Shown here: positions 12,931 through 25,221 of the stretch, one piece after another
Numbering within the stretch: the first letter of the stretch is position 1
Layout: every line of letters begins with the position of its first letter
Assembly: GCA_016859345.1 (NCBI GenBank)
Contig: CM029129.1
Span: 20,710,695-20,774,694 of the forward strand
Source: Istiophorus platypterus
Taxonomy: Eukaryota > Chordata > Actinopteri > Istiophoriformes > Istiophoridae
Length of the DNA stretch: 64,000 nucleotides
Direction: 5' to 3'
Notes under the pieces: model-generated
Told to the model about the DNA's origin: nothing
What the model saw: the letters and a program-made list of their open reading frames with translations, nothing else
Databases searched by the model: none
Translations under genes and position numbers: made by a program

Positions 12931-13502
12931 GGCTTCAGCCCCTCGTGATCCAGAATGAAATAAGGGGGTGTAAACCGATGACGGGTGGATGGACTCACGT
13001 ACACTGAAGCTAGCTAGTTGCTTAGTAACTGTTTACTGCTCATTTCAAGCAGTAACATAAATGAACTTTCAGTCTATTATATTTGGGTTTTTTTGTTTTC
13101 TTTTTTTCTTTTTTCAATAGAAAACTCATAAAAGCCAAAATAGACTATTCATTAAATGGAATCTAATAGCTGTGGGCGACAAAAGGACTGTTAATTAATG
13201 TTAGTATTTGTTGTTGCGTGGACAACCCAAAAAAAACAAAAACAAAAAACAAACCCATCTGGTTAGGTAGAAAAACAGGCTACATATAGCCGGGGTGTCA
13301 CAAAAGGGCAAGAAAACCCAACTCCAAAGTCACTGAAACGGAATTTAAGCCATCAAAAATATATTATTTAAAAAACACGTTTTTCAGCCTGTTCTACCGC
13401 GCTCGCGGTTTTACACGGTGCGAATGAGCTAAATGAGAGGTGAATATAGTCGTTCTCGTATTGCGAGTCTACGATACGATAGAGCAAAGCAAAACGTTTG
13501 GG

Positions 13503-13553
13503 TTTTTGTTTGTTTGTTTGTTTGTTTGTTTGTTTTGTTTTGTTTTGTTTTTT
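13503..13553. repeat. (TTTG)n then (TTTTG)n microsatellite
   Basis: A tetramer array changes into a pentamer array without interruption. Confidence 0.95.
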
Positions 13554-13715
13554 CTCAGAATGGAAGCTGACAGTGGGTTTTATTAACTCCGCACTCTTCC
13601 GATGCTGTGATTCCCAATGTTGTGTTTGGAGCTACTTTGTCACGCTCTGTCTAAAACCATGGAGGTGAGCAGTTTAACACCAGGGAGGCTCTTTTCTTAC
13701 TCTTTTTTTTTTTTC

Positions 13716-14224
13716 CAACCCACACATATCAGAGATATCTGTGTTCTCCACACCAAAGCTCCTGCCCTTTCCACTTTATCCTATAAAATCACCATAATTT
13801 TCGCCGCTCCCTCCTGCCTTCGAGGTTACTTGTTTTACAGGCGCGACCGGCTGTTCAGCGATCGGCTAAAACTAAGGAGCCTTAAATTGGATTGATGGTA
13901 TTTTTGACCAGAAGGGAGAATTTACCTTATTTCTCCGGCCATGTTACGCGCGAATGCCTCCAAATAGATTTCTGATGCCTTACTTGTAGGACTCTCATGG
14001 TGTATGATGGGGGGTGGGGGGAGGCAGAAAAACCCAAATCGGTTTCTTGGCTTTTCCCACTTCATACAGTTGAGTGGTCAGGTTATCACACTGCTGTTTG
14101 GTATCTTCACTCCACCAAGTCCCAATGCTGTCTGGAGCCATTGGGTTTCCATTACTACAAATCCATTCCACTCATTTAAAATTAATGGCTGTGGACCTTC
14201 CTGACCCCGAGATAAGCCAGGCCA
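13716..14224 (+). repeat. Tandem segmental duplication, copy 1 (525-bp period)
   Basis: The block starts CCAACCCACACATATCAG and ends AAGCCAGGCCA; it recurs exactly 525 bp downstream. By eye the two copies differ only by single-base insertions near their ends. The 60-residue reading frame in it (13997-14179) is repeated identically in copy 2, but it has no similarity to a known family and simply follows the duplication. Confidence 0.95.
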
Positions 14225-14240
14225 CTTTCTCTTTTTTTTC

Positions 14241-14751
14241 CAACCCACACATATCAGAGATATCTGTGTTCTCCACACCAAAGCTCCTGCCCTTTCCACT
14301 TTATCCTATAAAATCACCATAATTTTCGCCGCTCCCTCCTGCCTTCGAGGTTACTTGTTTTACAGGCGCGACCGGCTGTTCAGCGATCGGCTAAAACTAA
14401 GGAGCCTTAAATTGGATTGATGGTATTTTTGACCAGAAGGGAGAATTTACCTTATTTCTCCGGCCATGTTACGCGCGAATGCCTCCAAATAGATTTCTGA
14501 TGCCTTACTTGTAGGACTCTCATGGTGTATGATGGGGGGTGGGGGGAGGCAGAAAAACCCAAATCGGTTTCTTGGCTTTTCCCACTTCATACAGTTGAGT
14601 GGTCAGGTTATCACACTGCTGTTTGGTATCTTCACTCCACCAAGTCCCAATGCTGTCTGGAGCCATTGGGTTTCCATTACTACAAATCCATTCCACTCAT
14701 TTAAAATTAATGGCTGTGGACCTTCCCTGACCCCCGAGATAAGCCAGGCCA
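14241..14751 (+). repeat. Tandem segmental duplication, copy 2
   Basis: This repeats 13716-14224 with an extra C in CTTCCCTGA and an extra C in ACCCCCGAG near the right end. Both copies are preceded by a T-run after CTCTTTC-type sequence, which may mark the recombination junction. Confidence 0.95.
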
Positions 14752-15760
14752 GGACTTTTTTTTTTTTTTCCATTGGAATACCTTAAGGAGCAGGATTTCC
14801 TCCCTTTATTATTCCGTCACCGAGTAGATGTAGTTTGGGCAAAGTGATATTTCGGTTGTTAATGTAAAACTAATTTTTTTTTTCCCTATAGTTTGAAATT
14901 CTCTCTTCTTCTAGATTTTCTTCTGTATATTTTTTAAACTTTTTATATCTTTTTAACTCATAGCAATGGCGTCTGTTAATATACTGTGGCTGACCAGAAA
15001 AAAAAAACATCCTGTACATACTTTCTTTACATAAAATATTTAATGTGTTTTATAGTGATTACTACCCAAGTCGTTTGTTAGATTAATTCCCCGTTATGTC
15101 TCTAGACTATAATTGGTGTTTCACAATGCATTAGAAAAAATATTACAAAAAAAAAACAAAAACAAAAATACACAAAAGAAAATAAGACAAACAGGAGGAA
15201 CCGTAGTAATGGACCCGACTGTGATGTACAAAGATTATACTATTTTGTTCAGTTAGTTTCTATAGGGTCCTGTAATACCAGGTAAAGCGCCACGTGAAAA
15301 GCCTCCGTTCTTACATTATTATACGCGTCATGGTGTCTAAACAGCACGTTGGCAGTCGATGCTTCCCCGTAGCTAATGCTAATGCTAATATCAGATCCAC
15401 ACGCGTGCATTTTTGCCATCCGTTGTTTTAGGATGACTCTAGTCTACATTTTTTATTCTTTTTTTTTTTTTTACTGTCGACAACTTCTGTGAAACCTGCA
15501 CTAACGAGAACGTGTAATCCCTGACACACTGCTCTCCAGCCTCTTGACAGTCCGTGGCCCCTCGGGGCCCCGGGACGCAAACGGTCTGGGCTGGAACCGA
15601 TCGTTGCCAACAAGGAAAAAGACCAGCACCTGCTTTATCCTTGAAGATTCAGTAATGTAGATGGAGAAAAATGATCGAAAGCTTTAGTTTTTCTGCTGTG
15701 TTTTGATTATGTCAAATTACTCTCGGTGTAAATAACCTGCGCTTGATATATTAAACATAT

Positions 15761-16002
15761 GTACGCTCACTGAGCGCTTTATAAGAACACTTGTGCACCT
15801 GCAATTATCCAGTCAGCCACCGATGTGGCAGCAATGTATAAAATCAGGCAGATGCAGGTCAGCAGCTTCACATTGAAACATCAGAAGTGTGTGTGTGTGT
15901 GTGTGGGGGGGTCTCAGAGACTCTGGCACGCTTGTTGTGTTCTGTTGTTTTGTTAATGCTGATCCGCCGGGAATTTCGTGCCGATCAGTCTCCAGACTTT
16001 AA
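15761..16002 (+). mobile_element. Tc1/mariner-like transposon relic (5' part, with start of transposase region)
   Basis: GTACGCTCACTGAGCGCTTT, ATAAGAACACTTGTGCACCT, then CAATTATCCAGTCAGCCA, ATGTGGCAGCAATGTATAAA and CAGATGCAGGTCAGCAGCTT follow, in order, the non-coding start of a Tc1-like element common in fish. After an inserted (GT)n tract (15887-15904), the sequence GATCCGCCGGGAATTTCGTG and CAGTCTCCAGACTTTAAG matches the region encoding the N-terminal helix-turn-helix of the transposase (the ETADLLGFSRTTVSRV part). Frames are broken, and the rest of the element is missing or unrecognisable. Confidence 0.65.
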
Positions 16003-19000
16003 GCATGATGCCGGAGGTGACAGAGAGGCTGTCGTAACCCCAGACAACCAGCCCACCTGCCGCTACCTTTGCCAGTCGGCCCCGATTTGACTGTTGCGGC
16101 CTGCTGGAGCGTCGTCTCCCCTCTATGGCCACGGTTCACCATCGACGAACGGCCACTTCCTGCACCACGCCGCGAAGCAGAAAGTCGTCCCGAACCGACT
16201 GATTTCGTGAGCACGACGGCGAGTTCGGCGTCACCCCCCCAATTCACCAGATCTGGACCCAGTAGGGCGCCGCTGGGCCCGTGGCCCAACGGGGCATCAG
16301 CGGCGTGGGATGCGCAGCTGACAAATCGTCTCGAGCGACGCAACTCAGTCCCCGCGTTGGCCGCAAAATAAGTTTCCGCCGGGTGCGTGTGTATATTATT
16401 TTCCCTTCTATGGCAGCAGAGCGGAAATTTAGACAATAGCAGCTCTCAGGAAATGAAATTATCCACATTTTAGCACCGGTATTTGTCTTACATTCTCAGT
16501 TCTAAGTGCACACAATCTACCAGATGGTGCAGCAAAAACACTCCAGAATGTAAAATTTCACTCCTAAAAGGAGCCCTCGATGCATAATGTTTCACTCTTA
16601 CGAGCTGCGCCGCATTACTTCTGCCGGTTTTATATATTTATTTCCTTTCTTTTTTTTTTTTTTTTTTCCCCGGCTGCTCTTATCCACCGTGAAAATGCAG
16701 GCCTATCCGTTCAAAGTCATGAGATGCACGAGGCAGCGTGTTCATCCACCGCCCATGACTTGGTAAATGGTGAGAAGGTGGGTGTGGGGGGTGTGTGGGG
16801 GGGGGGTGTGGGGATAGGGGGTGGCGGGGACATTACCCTGGGCTCTCTTACCCCCCCCCCCCCCGTTCACCCCGAGGACGCAGCCGTCGGTGGTGGAGCG
16901 AGGGAGGGTTCTCGGCCTTATCAGCAGGACAGCACCCAGCACTCTAATCGCCGGGTTCCAGAGACAGCCGGAGGTAAAGGGAGAGTGGATGAGTGAGCAA
17001 CATCCAAGGGGGGGGGGGGGGAAGAAAAAGAAGAGGAAGGAGAGAAGGGGGGGGGGTGTTTATACCTCTTAGGTTACATCAAATGACAGCTGCTTTACAG
17101 TTCAGCGCATAACTGAGTAGAAATCCTTTTGGTGAGAAGAGACAAGTGCAGACTCTGTCCCGTGGCACATCGCCGGTGATGAAATATAGAGACGGCAGCA
17201 TCGCGAGTCTCATAGCAACAACAGCTGGTGCCATCTCGAAAAAGAAAAAAAAATACCCACGGAGAAGAAGAGGCCATAAGCAAAAATAGACCTGGGGAAA
17301 AAAAATTAATGATAAAAAAGATGGCGCTGGCGGTCTGAGCCAAGGTCAGTTAACTGATTTGATAATTATAACTTGTCTTCAGAGTAATGTTGCTGCGATT
17401 TAGTGACCTGACCTCCCGGTGACCTCGCTCTATTAATCCAATTCTCTTTAGTACCAGTTCCTTCACCTGAAACAGAGTGTGTGTGTGTGTGGGGGGGGGG
17501 GAGAGACGGATCGCAAACAAGCATGTACAGTTCGATGGCTTTATCGAATTCAAAAGGCGAAGCACAGCATCCCCAGGTTTGCAGTCGTCCTCCATCCGCC
17601 ATCGTCCTCCATCTGCCGCCATTGTGCTAGGCGGCCGACGCGTTTTGGACACGGGAGCGACTTGCCGCCGGTCACGGAACGATGACGGGTTCGGGGGTCA
17701 GAGTCCATTCTTTGCTAAGACAGTCAAAAGAAATCCGCACCGACCCCCCCGGCAGGTCCTGGGAAACAGGGAACCGTCCTCGAGCAGCGACCCCCCCGCG
17801 TCGACACTGTCCTCCTACTATAACGTTGCCCGACCTTTTTCTCCGACCCGAATCTTCCGGGGGGTCCCGAGTCGGACGTAGGCCGACGGACGCCGGAGCG
17901 GGTTCGCCGTGCGTTCGCATCAAAGAACCGTTTAGCGTCGAACAATGGATTCGCATTTTATCATAAAAAGCTTTGATGCCGACGGAGTCAAGGTATGGTT
18001 GTAACCCCAGGGCTCATTGTGATAGAGCACATAGTGTTCCATTCTCCACACTTGATTTACTGCTCTTACTGGTTTAAAGGAAAGACAATAGGATTGGTGC
18101 TATTGATAATTAGTTTTTAATGTGCCACACTCATCATGTCCAATTTCATGCCCCTTAGGCAGCTGATCACAGATTTAATCAACACATTATTCCTTGCTAT
18201 ACTTAAACTGACTGCAGGGAGGGCTTCTCGGGTGTGTGTGTGTGTGTTGCGTGTGTGTTGCGTGTGTGTTGCGTGTGTGTGTTGCGTGTGTGTGGGGTGG
18301 GTGTCGAGAGAGCTCTCGTGAGCCCGTGTTGTGTGTGTCGAGGCGGCGGGTTCCTTATGCGCATCCACATCCGGCGAGGTTGCGATTAAGTGTGTTGCGC
18401 GTGTGTGGGAGTGCGCTGGGTGGGGGAGTGGGGGGTCGAGCAGCTCGTGAGCGTGTGTGAGGAGGCGAGCGAGCGAGGTCCGGTCCATCCGATCGCGCCC
18501 CTCCCCTGACCCCTTTGATAGACATTGAAGGTGCGTTCCAGGCCATTAACCGAGAGCTACGTTTGAAGAAGACGCGCGTGGAGGCGAGTGGTTAATGCTG
18601 TGTTGGAGGAAGCAATTGTTGTTGCAATTCTTATTGCGGCGAAGGCGGGGTTGGTGGTGGTCGGTATCCAGGGTCTCCATCGCCCCGTGAATACAGATGA
18701 AAGCAGGGCTGTTGGGTCAGTGTTCTTCAGCCGTCTATCACAACACCAGGTCATGGTTTCAGTTTGTTGTTTCTACACGAGGCTGTTTTTGGTCCCACAT
18801 TTTGCTCAAATTGACCTTTTTTTTTAGTCTTAACTCTGCAGTAGGCTTTTATATTGTTTTCCTACTTCTTGCATGAGGAAAATCTGCCCAAATGACATAG
18901 ATTCTGTTTTCCAGAGGTGAAGAAATCGGTCGAAGTCGCTTGAGTCTCCGCATCCTAAGCCGCTCGGTCATTCCACGCAGTTGCGGTGACCTACCAGGAA

Positions 19001-22000
19001 CCACGCTGCGATTAAATATGCGTGACGATAACAGTGATAAGCAGTGTTCATCTGTGTATAGTGATTAAACCTTAAAGAACGTCAAAACGCCCATAGAACC
19101 GAGATTGTGACGGTTACTTGATCCGGAATCGCACCATAAAACCGGAATTCTTCATAAGACTGAAATCAAAGACCAGGAAGTGGTGTAGTTCTGATAACAA
19201 GAGCAGGGGCCTTTGCTGCCTTCCCTTTTATTGATGGTCTAAGTTGTCGTCTCTTTGGGGATATAGATCATGACCCTGTCGTCTATAACTCAGTTTATGG
19301 CTTCGAGGATTAGTCCGGTTTATAACGACTCGGGTCATATTTTCATAGTTCCTGTCCGGACGCCTCTAATATCGTGCGGTACGTTTTCGTCCGTGTGTGT
19401 ATATACGGTGCATTTATATGTGTGAAATCTACACGACACTGCACCGGGCAGCTCATCAGACTTTTTTTTTAACAAGCCGATACTTTATTTCGAGGTCAAA
19501 CCGAACATCGCTGCACCATAAAACGTCCTTAATAACCCCTCACTGCACAGGGAAACTGCAGCGCGGGTCAAATTGGAACCAGTAAGTCGGTTTTGTAAAC
19601 TATGATGGATGTTGGCGACGGCCAGACCAGGTGATAATTATACCTTTCACCTTTTGCTTCGGCCGACTCGGAACTCCCAACGCCGGGGCTGCTTCTGTCT
19701 CTCGCCTCTTCCTTTTTATTTTTTTTAGCGACGTATCCGTGTTTTCCAAGTGGCGGCGTTCGACCTCCGTTTGCTTGCAAGTATCATTGCTTGCGTCATT
19801 GGCCGGAGAAACAAGAATACGACGTCACTGGCCTGGGTTATCCTTCACTAGCTTCTGGTCCGGTTGGAATCTTACTTTATGTCACGACGGGGTTAAGCGT
19901 TGCCCTCTGTATTGTTTTCTCGTCGTTATCGGGAACAGTCCGAACAAACGGCCGCTGAGCGTTTCGTGGCCGACAAGAGCTCCGCGTTTCGCTGCGGCTG
20001 GTCAGGCCGGAGCGTGAGTATGGAGGACGGGGAGGAGGCGGCGGTGGCGGCGTTTATCTCGAGCCGCCTAATGTGGGCGAAAGGCGGCAGTGCGCTTATT
20101 CTTCGCCGGCTCCGTGTCTCGTCCATTGCTGCGTAATCTCCCTGGAGGCAAACAGACCCCCCAGCACCAATACACTGCACGAACCCGAGGGTGGTCTGGG
20201 TTGACCGTGCTTAATCGGGGGGGGGGCTGTGCTGGAAGACTTTTATAACACGGCGGTTTGCTCCTTCAGCGAAGACCCCGGCCGACGGCCCCGGCGGAAG
20301 ATCATCCGTCTGCCCGAAGGCCGCCAACCGCCGCCGAACCGCGCCTGATATTGTCGTTGTTGGAACCGACGGGTTTCCAGGGGGGGGAGTAATTTTTTTC
20401 TTGGATTGTGTTCGGGCTGCATCCGTCATAATTAGTCACGGCCGTCGAGCGCCGAGCGGTTTTGAAAATTTCATGCCGCAGTTCGGTAACGAATGTAATT
20501 TCTGTGTTTAGCGATCGGGGTCGGGCGACACATCACACGAGGTTCGTCTGAAGCTCACCGACGCCTTTAAGCGTGCGGCTGTCCAGCTTGTTTCCGGGTG
20601 GGGGGGGGTTAGCAAATGAGCGACGGCACAGCGAGATACATCTTTACCACGATCGGGATACGAAAGAGGAGGAGCTCCTCTCTTTGTTTGGCTGGATCTT
20701 CACTCTGACTCCCCCCTAGTTACATGCAAAACCCTGCCTCCCTCTCACTCTTCTACTCCATCACTTAGCCACCACACACACAACCACACACACACACAAC
20801 CACACAACCGCCGAGGCTCTTCTCTTTTCCACGCCCCAGATATTGGTAATTAGAATATCGCCATGATTGAAACTTGGCAAAAAGTTGAAGAGGAAATAGG
20901 TTTTCTAATCGAAAGCTGGAATCCTGATGCTCACTTGGCTTAACAAAAATCTTCCTTGGTGATGGCGGTGGAGGTCCGGACCGTAGGCAGGGGGCAGGGG
21001 GCGGAGGGCCGGACCGTAGCCGGAGGGCCGACGCTGCACTTTTCCCCGGCGATGTCGGACTTCCTACCGATGTCCCATCATAGGCCGATGCTCCCGCCCG
21101 TCCCTCGACCTTATCTGTCGACGGAGACGCCGACGCGGCGGGTCGGGGACGGAACTAAACATCGGCTCCAAGTGTCCGGTTTTCCAGCGGCGTTTCGATA
21201 TCCGCCTCCCGAGAGTGGCACCGCCTGTTGGCGCAACCCTGCACAAAGGCCTGGAGACGGAGGGGAAAGGCTTCTAAAGTTCACCGGTCGACACGTCGCG
21301 CCGGCTTTCATTAGATCGAGGAGGAAAATAAAGGAAAATAAAGCTAATTGTGTATGTGCGGGAGGTTACGCACTGGGGGGGGGGGGCTGTCTTTTCCTGG
21401 GGCTTCCACCGGTTGCCTGGCAACCTCACCCTCCGGCTCGTGGCATGACTTCGATAAAGCGCACGCTTTTCTCAACCCGGGCTGACGGCGACGGTCCCCT
21501 CGCCGATGAAGGACATCTTTGCGTGACCCCCCCCCACCACCACCACCACCACCACCCTTTAGCCTCGCGATCCACAACGTTTTGGTTTTAACCCCCAACA
21601 GGAGCGACGTTGATCAAAGCCTATTTTTAGCCGCGTTAACGCGCCTCCGGACTTCAACCTTCGGGTTAAACAAGCGGCTGCCTCCCGCATCAGCTCCTTT
21701 AATGAAGCCTTTGAAGCGGAGCAGCCTCCCCACCTCCCTTCTCCTGCGCTTTTACAAGCATGCACCTCTACGCTCTGGCAAATGGGGGCAATTAATTTTA
21801 ACTTTGAATGCTAACCTCCCTTTCTGTTTTTTTTTCTCCCCCCCTCCTCTTCCTCTCCCTTCTGCCCTTCTCGCCGATCCTCCTCTTCCTCCTCCATCGC
21901 AGGAGCTGCCCAGTACCCAGGTAAGCCTTCCCCACGTCTCTTTTTCCCTCCTCCTCCTCACCGCTTCCTCTCTCACCAGATCACTGCGTCTTCTTACACG

Positions 22001-22400
22001 CTTCCTCTCAGCATCCGGTCCTTGTGCATGTGTGTGCGTGTGCGTCTAATCTGCATCATCATCATCATCATCCTCATCCTCCATCGCGCTGTTGGCTTCT
22101 TCCCTCCCTCACGTTCTGGATTCTGCGTCGGCTTCCTCCTCAGCCCGTTCCTCCCGGATCGCAGGCTGCGGTCACCGGCGTCGACCGGCGTCGACTGGCG
22201 CGCCCGGCGATGACTGATGTGTCCGCCACCTACCGGCGCCAACAGCCGCGTCCGCCGCCTCCCGGTTCCCTCAGCCTCCCCGGCTGCAGTTTTCCATTTA
22301 GCCCTGAAGCACTGAGACAGAACTCAATGAGCAGAAGAGTCTGAGGAGACAGCGAAACCCTCTGTATCACTGCTATCAAATTCTTAGCTCTAACCAAATC
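16003..22400 (+). other. intron 1 of cadm1, CpG-rich segment
   Basis: No gene is seen. Long stretches (about 16070-16380, 17630-17900, 19640-20600, 20950-21330 and 22110-22270) are GC-rich with frequent CpG, giving several overlapping frames on both strands that show no family similarity and no splice context. Simple repeats include G-runs near 16797-16810, 17007-17021 and 17047-17056, GTGTGTTGC units at 18231-18300 and a CAT/ATC tract at 22051-22083. The stretch around 20830-20940 is repeat-free and could be a conserved noncoding block. Confidence 0.6.
18231..18300. repeat. (GTGTGTGTTGC)n minisatellite
   Basis: Four GTGTGTTGC-type units follow a GT start. Weak similar units continue to about 18410. 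Confidence 0.85.
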
Positions 22401-22444
22401 TAGGTATCGGTTCCTGTAGTTATTATAATTATATTTATTATTGC

Positions 22445-22483
<39 letters not shown>
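22445..22483. repeat. (ATT)13 microsatellite
   Basis: A pure ATT triplet array. It reads as polyasparagine on the minus strand. Confidence 0.95.
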
Positions 22484-22720
22484 GGCCTCTCCAAGTAGCA
22501 TCATTTCGCGTTTTATTCAGCTTATCAGGTCCTAAATCTTCCACAAGCTCCGTTCCTGATATAATAACGTTGCCTTTAATTTTTTTAATTTTTTAACCAA
22601 GCTCTGACTGTTTGTAACCAAACTTTCGCTCACGTTTCTTATACCAAGCTTAATTATTCTTTTTTTTTTTACATACAACCATCCGTCCCTCCATTAACCA
22701 ATACCGCCGTGAGGGTCACC

Positions 22721-22749
22721 GGGGGGCCGGGGGCCGGGGGCCAGGGGCC
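22721..22749 (+). repeat. GGGGGCC repeat, G-quadruplex candidate
   Basis: Four closely spaced G-runs of 6, 5, 5 and 4 separated by CC or CCA. This meets the usual sequence rule for an intramolecular G-quadruplex on the + strand. Confidence 0.8.
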
Positions 22750-22814
22750 AATCCTTGCTGACACTTGGACCGGTGGCTGCTCTACCCAAGGCCGACATGT
22801 GGAGACCACCCACC

Positions 22815-22815
22815 C

Positions 22816-22848
<33 letters not shown>

Positions 22849-22875
22849 TTAACTAACTAACCAACCAACCGACCA
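22815..22875. repeat. (CTAA)n microsatellite
   Basis: About twelve CTAA units with one TTAA interruption, decaying into CCAA units. Confidence 0.95.
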
Positions 22876-22965
22876 GTGACGTGCATGTTCACACCTAATT
22901 GCCAATTAACCAAACCTGAATGTCCTTGGACTGAGGGAAGGAACCAAAGCACAAGGAGAATATGC

Positions 22966-22986
22966 AGATATATATTCATATGTGTA

Positions 22987-23031
<45 letters not shown>

Positions 23032-23130
23032 GTGTGTATATCTGTATATATATATGTGTATGTGTGTACATGTGTATATATATGTATACGTGTGTATATG
23101 TATATGTGTGTGTGTGTGTCTCTCTATAAC

Positions 23131-23158
<28 letters not shown>
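22966..23158. repeat. Compound (TA)n/(GTGTATAT)n microsatellite
   Basis: TA arrays at both ends flank a block of alternating GTATAT and GTGTGT. All reading frames through it are Tyr/Ile/Val repeats and not genes. Confidence 0.95.
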
Positions 23159-23162
<4 letters not shown>

Positions 23163-24189
23163 TTTTCAGCCTGGTCGGACGCTGCCTTATTAAATGCCTC
23201 CACTGCCCCTGTCTCTCCCAGTCTCTCCTCCACTGAGCCTTTTAATCCAATTAGCAGCACCAGTGACAGTTATTTATATGTGCATGAATTAGAGCAGAGC
23301 AGGGAAGCGTCCTCCCGCGGGGCAGTCGGACGAGGCGACGGGCCCTTGAAAGCCAGGGCCCCGTCCTCGGCCCTCGCCGCCGCCGCGCCACCCGCTCCGC
23401 CCGGACCGTACGATTTCACTTCTCACAACGTTTTTATTTTAAAACCGTGAAAACGTAGGACACACGTGACTGATCTGAACCGGGACGCCCTAAGAAGACG
23501 CCTTCCCTCCTCCACGTTTTCTGTCGCCGTCCGCCGCGTGGCGCCGGAGCGCCGCCAGACGAGCGCGTCGGCCGCCACATCAGGCTCTTTCGCCCTTTGG
23601 ACTATTCGCCAGCGATGGCGGTGCTTCGGCGAGGCGGAGAAACTCATGTCACGGCGTCGGCGTCGGCGGCTCACAATATGCTTCAAATTAATTTTTCGAG
23701 CATATTTTGAAAAGTCGGACTCATTATCGGCGCCTTTTCTTTTTTTTTCTCAGTCCGGTCACACGTTGTTTTAATGGTTACAGTCGTTAGTCTGCAAAGT
23801 CACTTTAACATCTCATTTGTAAATTACAGACTTATAGTTAATTATGAGGCAATTAGAGAACTCAATAAAAGTTTGTGATGGCTCGGTTTGGCTTTGGCGC
23901 GAACAAATAGAAATCAACTCGAGGATGCGTTTTGATTACTCTTTATTTAACGTCGTGTCGGAGCCGCGATCGTGTGTTTTCCTCGATTCACGATGATAAA
24001 AGTGAAATAAAAGAGATAGAACCAAGAAGAGGACGAGCAGAACCATCAGGAGATATTTAAAAAATAAATAACAAAAAGCTTTTATTTGTAGAGCTCATAT
24101 TTATAGTGTTGACCACATGTGGCTGTGAGGGTCAATAAATGAAACACGTATTTCTAGTTATTAATAAATGACACATAGATTGGAGCAAC

Positions 24190-24662
24190 TGGACCTGGAC
24201 CCTGACCTGGACCCTGACCTGGACCCTGACCCAGACCCTGACTCAGACCCAGACCCTGACCTGGACCCTGACCTGGACCCTGACCGGACCCGACCCAGAC
24301 CCTGACCTGACCCTGACCTGGACCCGACCTGGACCCTGACCTGGACCCTGACCTGGACCCAGACCCGGACTAGGACTCGGATCCGGACCTGGAACCGGAC
24401 TCGGACCCAAACCCGGACCCGACCGGACCCGGACCGGACCCGGACCGGAACCCGGACCCGGACCCGGAACCCGACCCGGACCCGGATCCCGACCCGGACC
24501 CGACCGGACCCGACCGGACCCGACCGGACCCGACCGGACCCGGAACGGACCGGACCGGACCCGGACCCGGAACCCGACCTCGAGTCCCGACCCCGAGTCC
24601 CGACCCGGACCCGGAAACCGACCCCGACCTGGATCCGGACCCTGACCCGGACCCCGACCCTC
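24190..24662. repeat. GACCCTGACCTG / GACCCGGACCCG minisatellite
   Basis: About 470 bp of 5- to 12-bp units built from GACC. Units at the left are CTGGACCCTGAC (TpG forms); those in the centre and right are CCGGACCCG and CCGACCGGAC (CpG forms). The minus strand has a 149-residue Gly/Pro/Arg/Ser frame, which is a product of the repeat. A related but shorter array lies at 39172-39275. Confidence 0.95.
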
Positions 24663-25099
24663 TGACAGACTTAAAGAGTTGGTCGGTAACAAGGAAACAA
24701 GGAAAAGATCGTGAATGAAAAAGAAAGAAGGAGTTTTCCAGGAGGGTCAGTTTTTAACCGGCGTCGGACTGAACCGGTTTTCTTCGTCGTGTTTCTCCAT
24801 CCGCTCATCGCGTTATCCGCTCGACTTTCCTCTTTTCAAACCCGCCGCAGTCTAATCCCCCGAAGGACGCTCCTCCTCATCTTCATCGTCTCCGTCGCCG
24901 GTCGCGTGGCGGCGCTCGCCCAAGTTGACCCGTCGCCGCTGACGGGGCCTCGCCGCCGCCGCCGCCGCCCGAGGTGACGGGTGTTTGTTCTCTACGCCAA
25001 TCGATAGGACGGAGGGCGGCGAGGACTGAGGTGGGCTGAAGGACGCCGCCGTTAAACACGAGGAGGCTTATCCGTGTGTGCACAGGGGCCCTTTACACA

Positions 25100-25221
<122 letters not shown>

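Noticed and set aside
12536..12958. 140-residue Arg/Glu/Gly-rich plus-strand frame
   Set aside because: Its second half is the GGGAGACGGC minisatellite, and its first half is unrelated intronic sequence.
13997..14704. Identical 60-residue frames in two places, suggesting a duplicated gene
   Set aside because: They lie inside the 525-bp tandem duplication and are identical only for that reason. There is no known homology and no gene context.
22815..22875. Telomere-like array
   Set aside because: The unit is CTAA, not the vertebrate TTAGGG/CCCTAA hexamer.
24243..24692. 149-residue minus-strand frame rich in Gly, Pro, Arg and Ser
   Set aside because: It is a direct translation of the GACCC minisatellite. 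It shows unit periodicity, no domain and no splice context.
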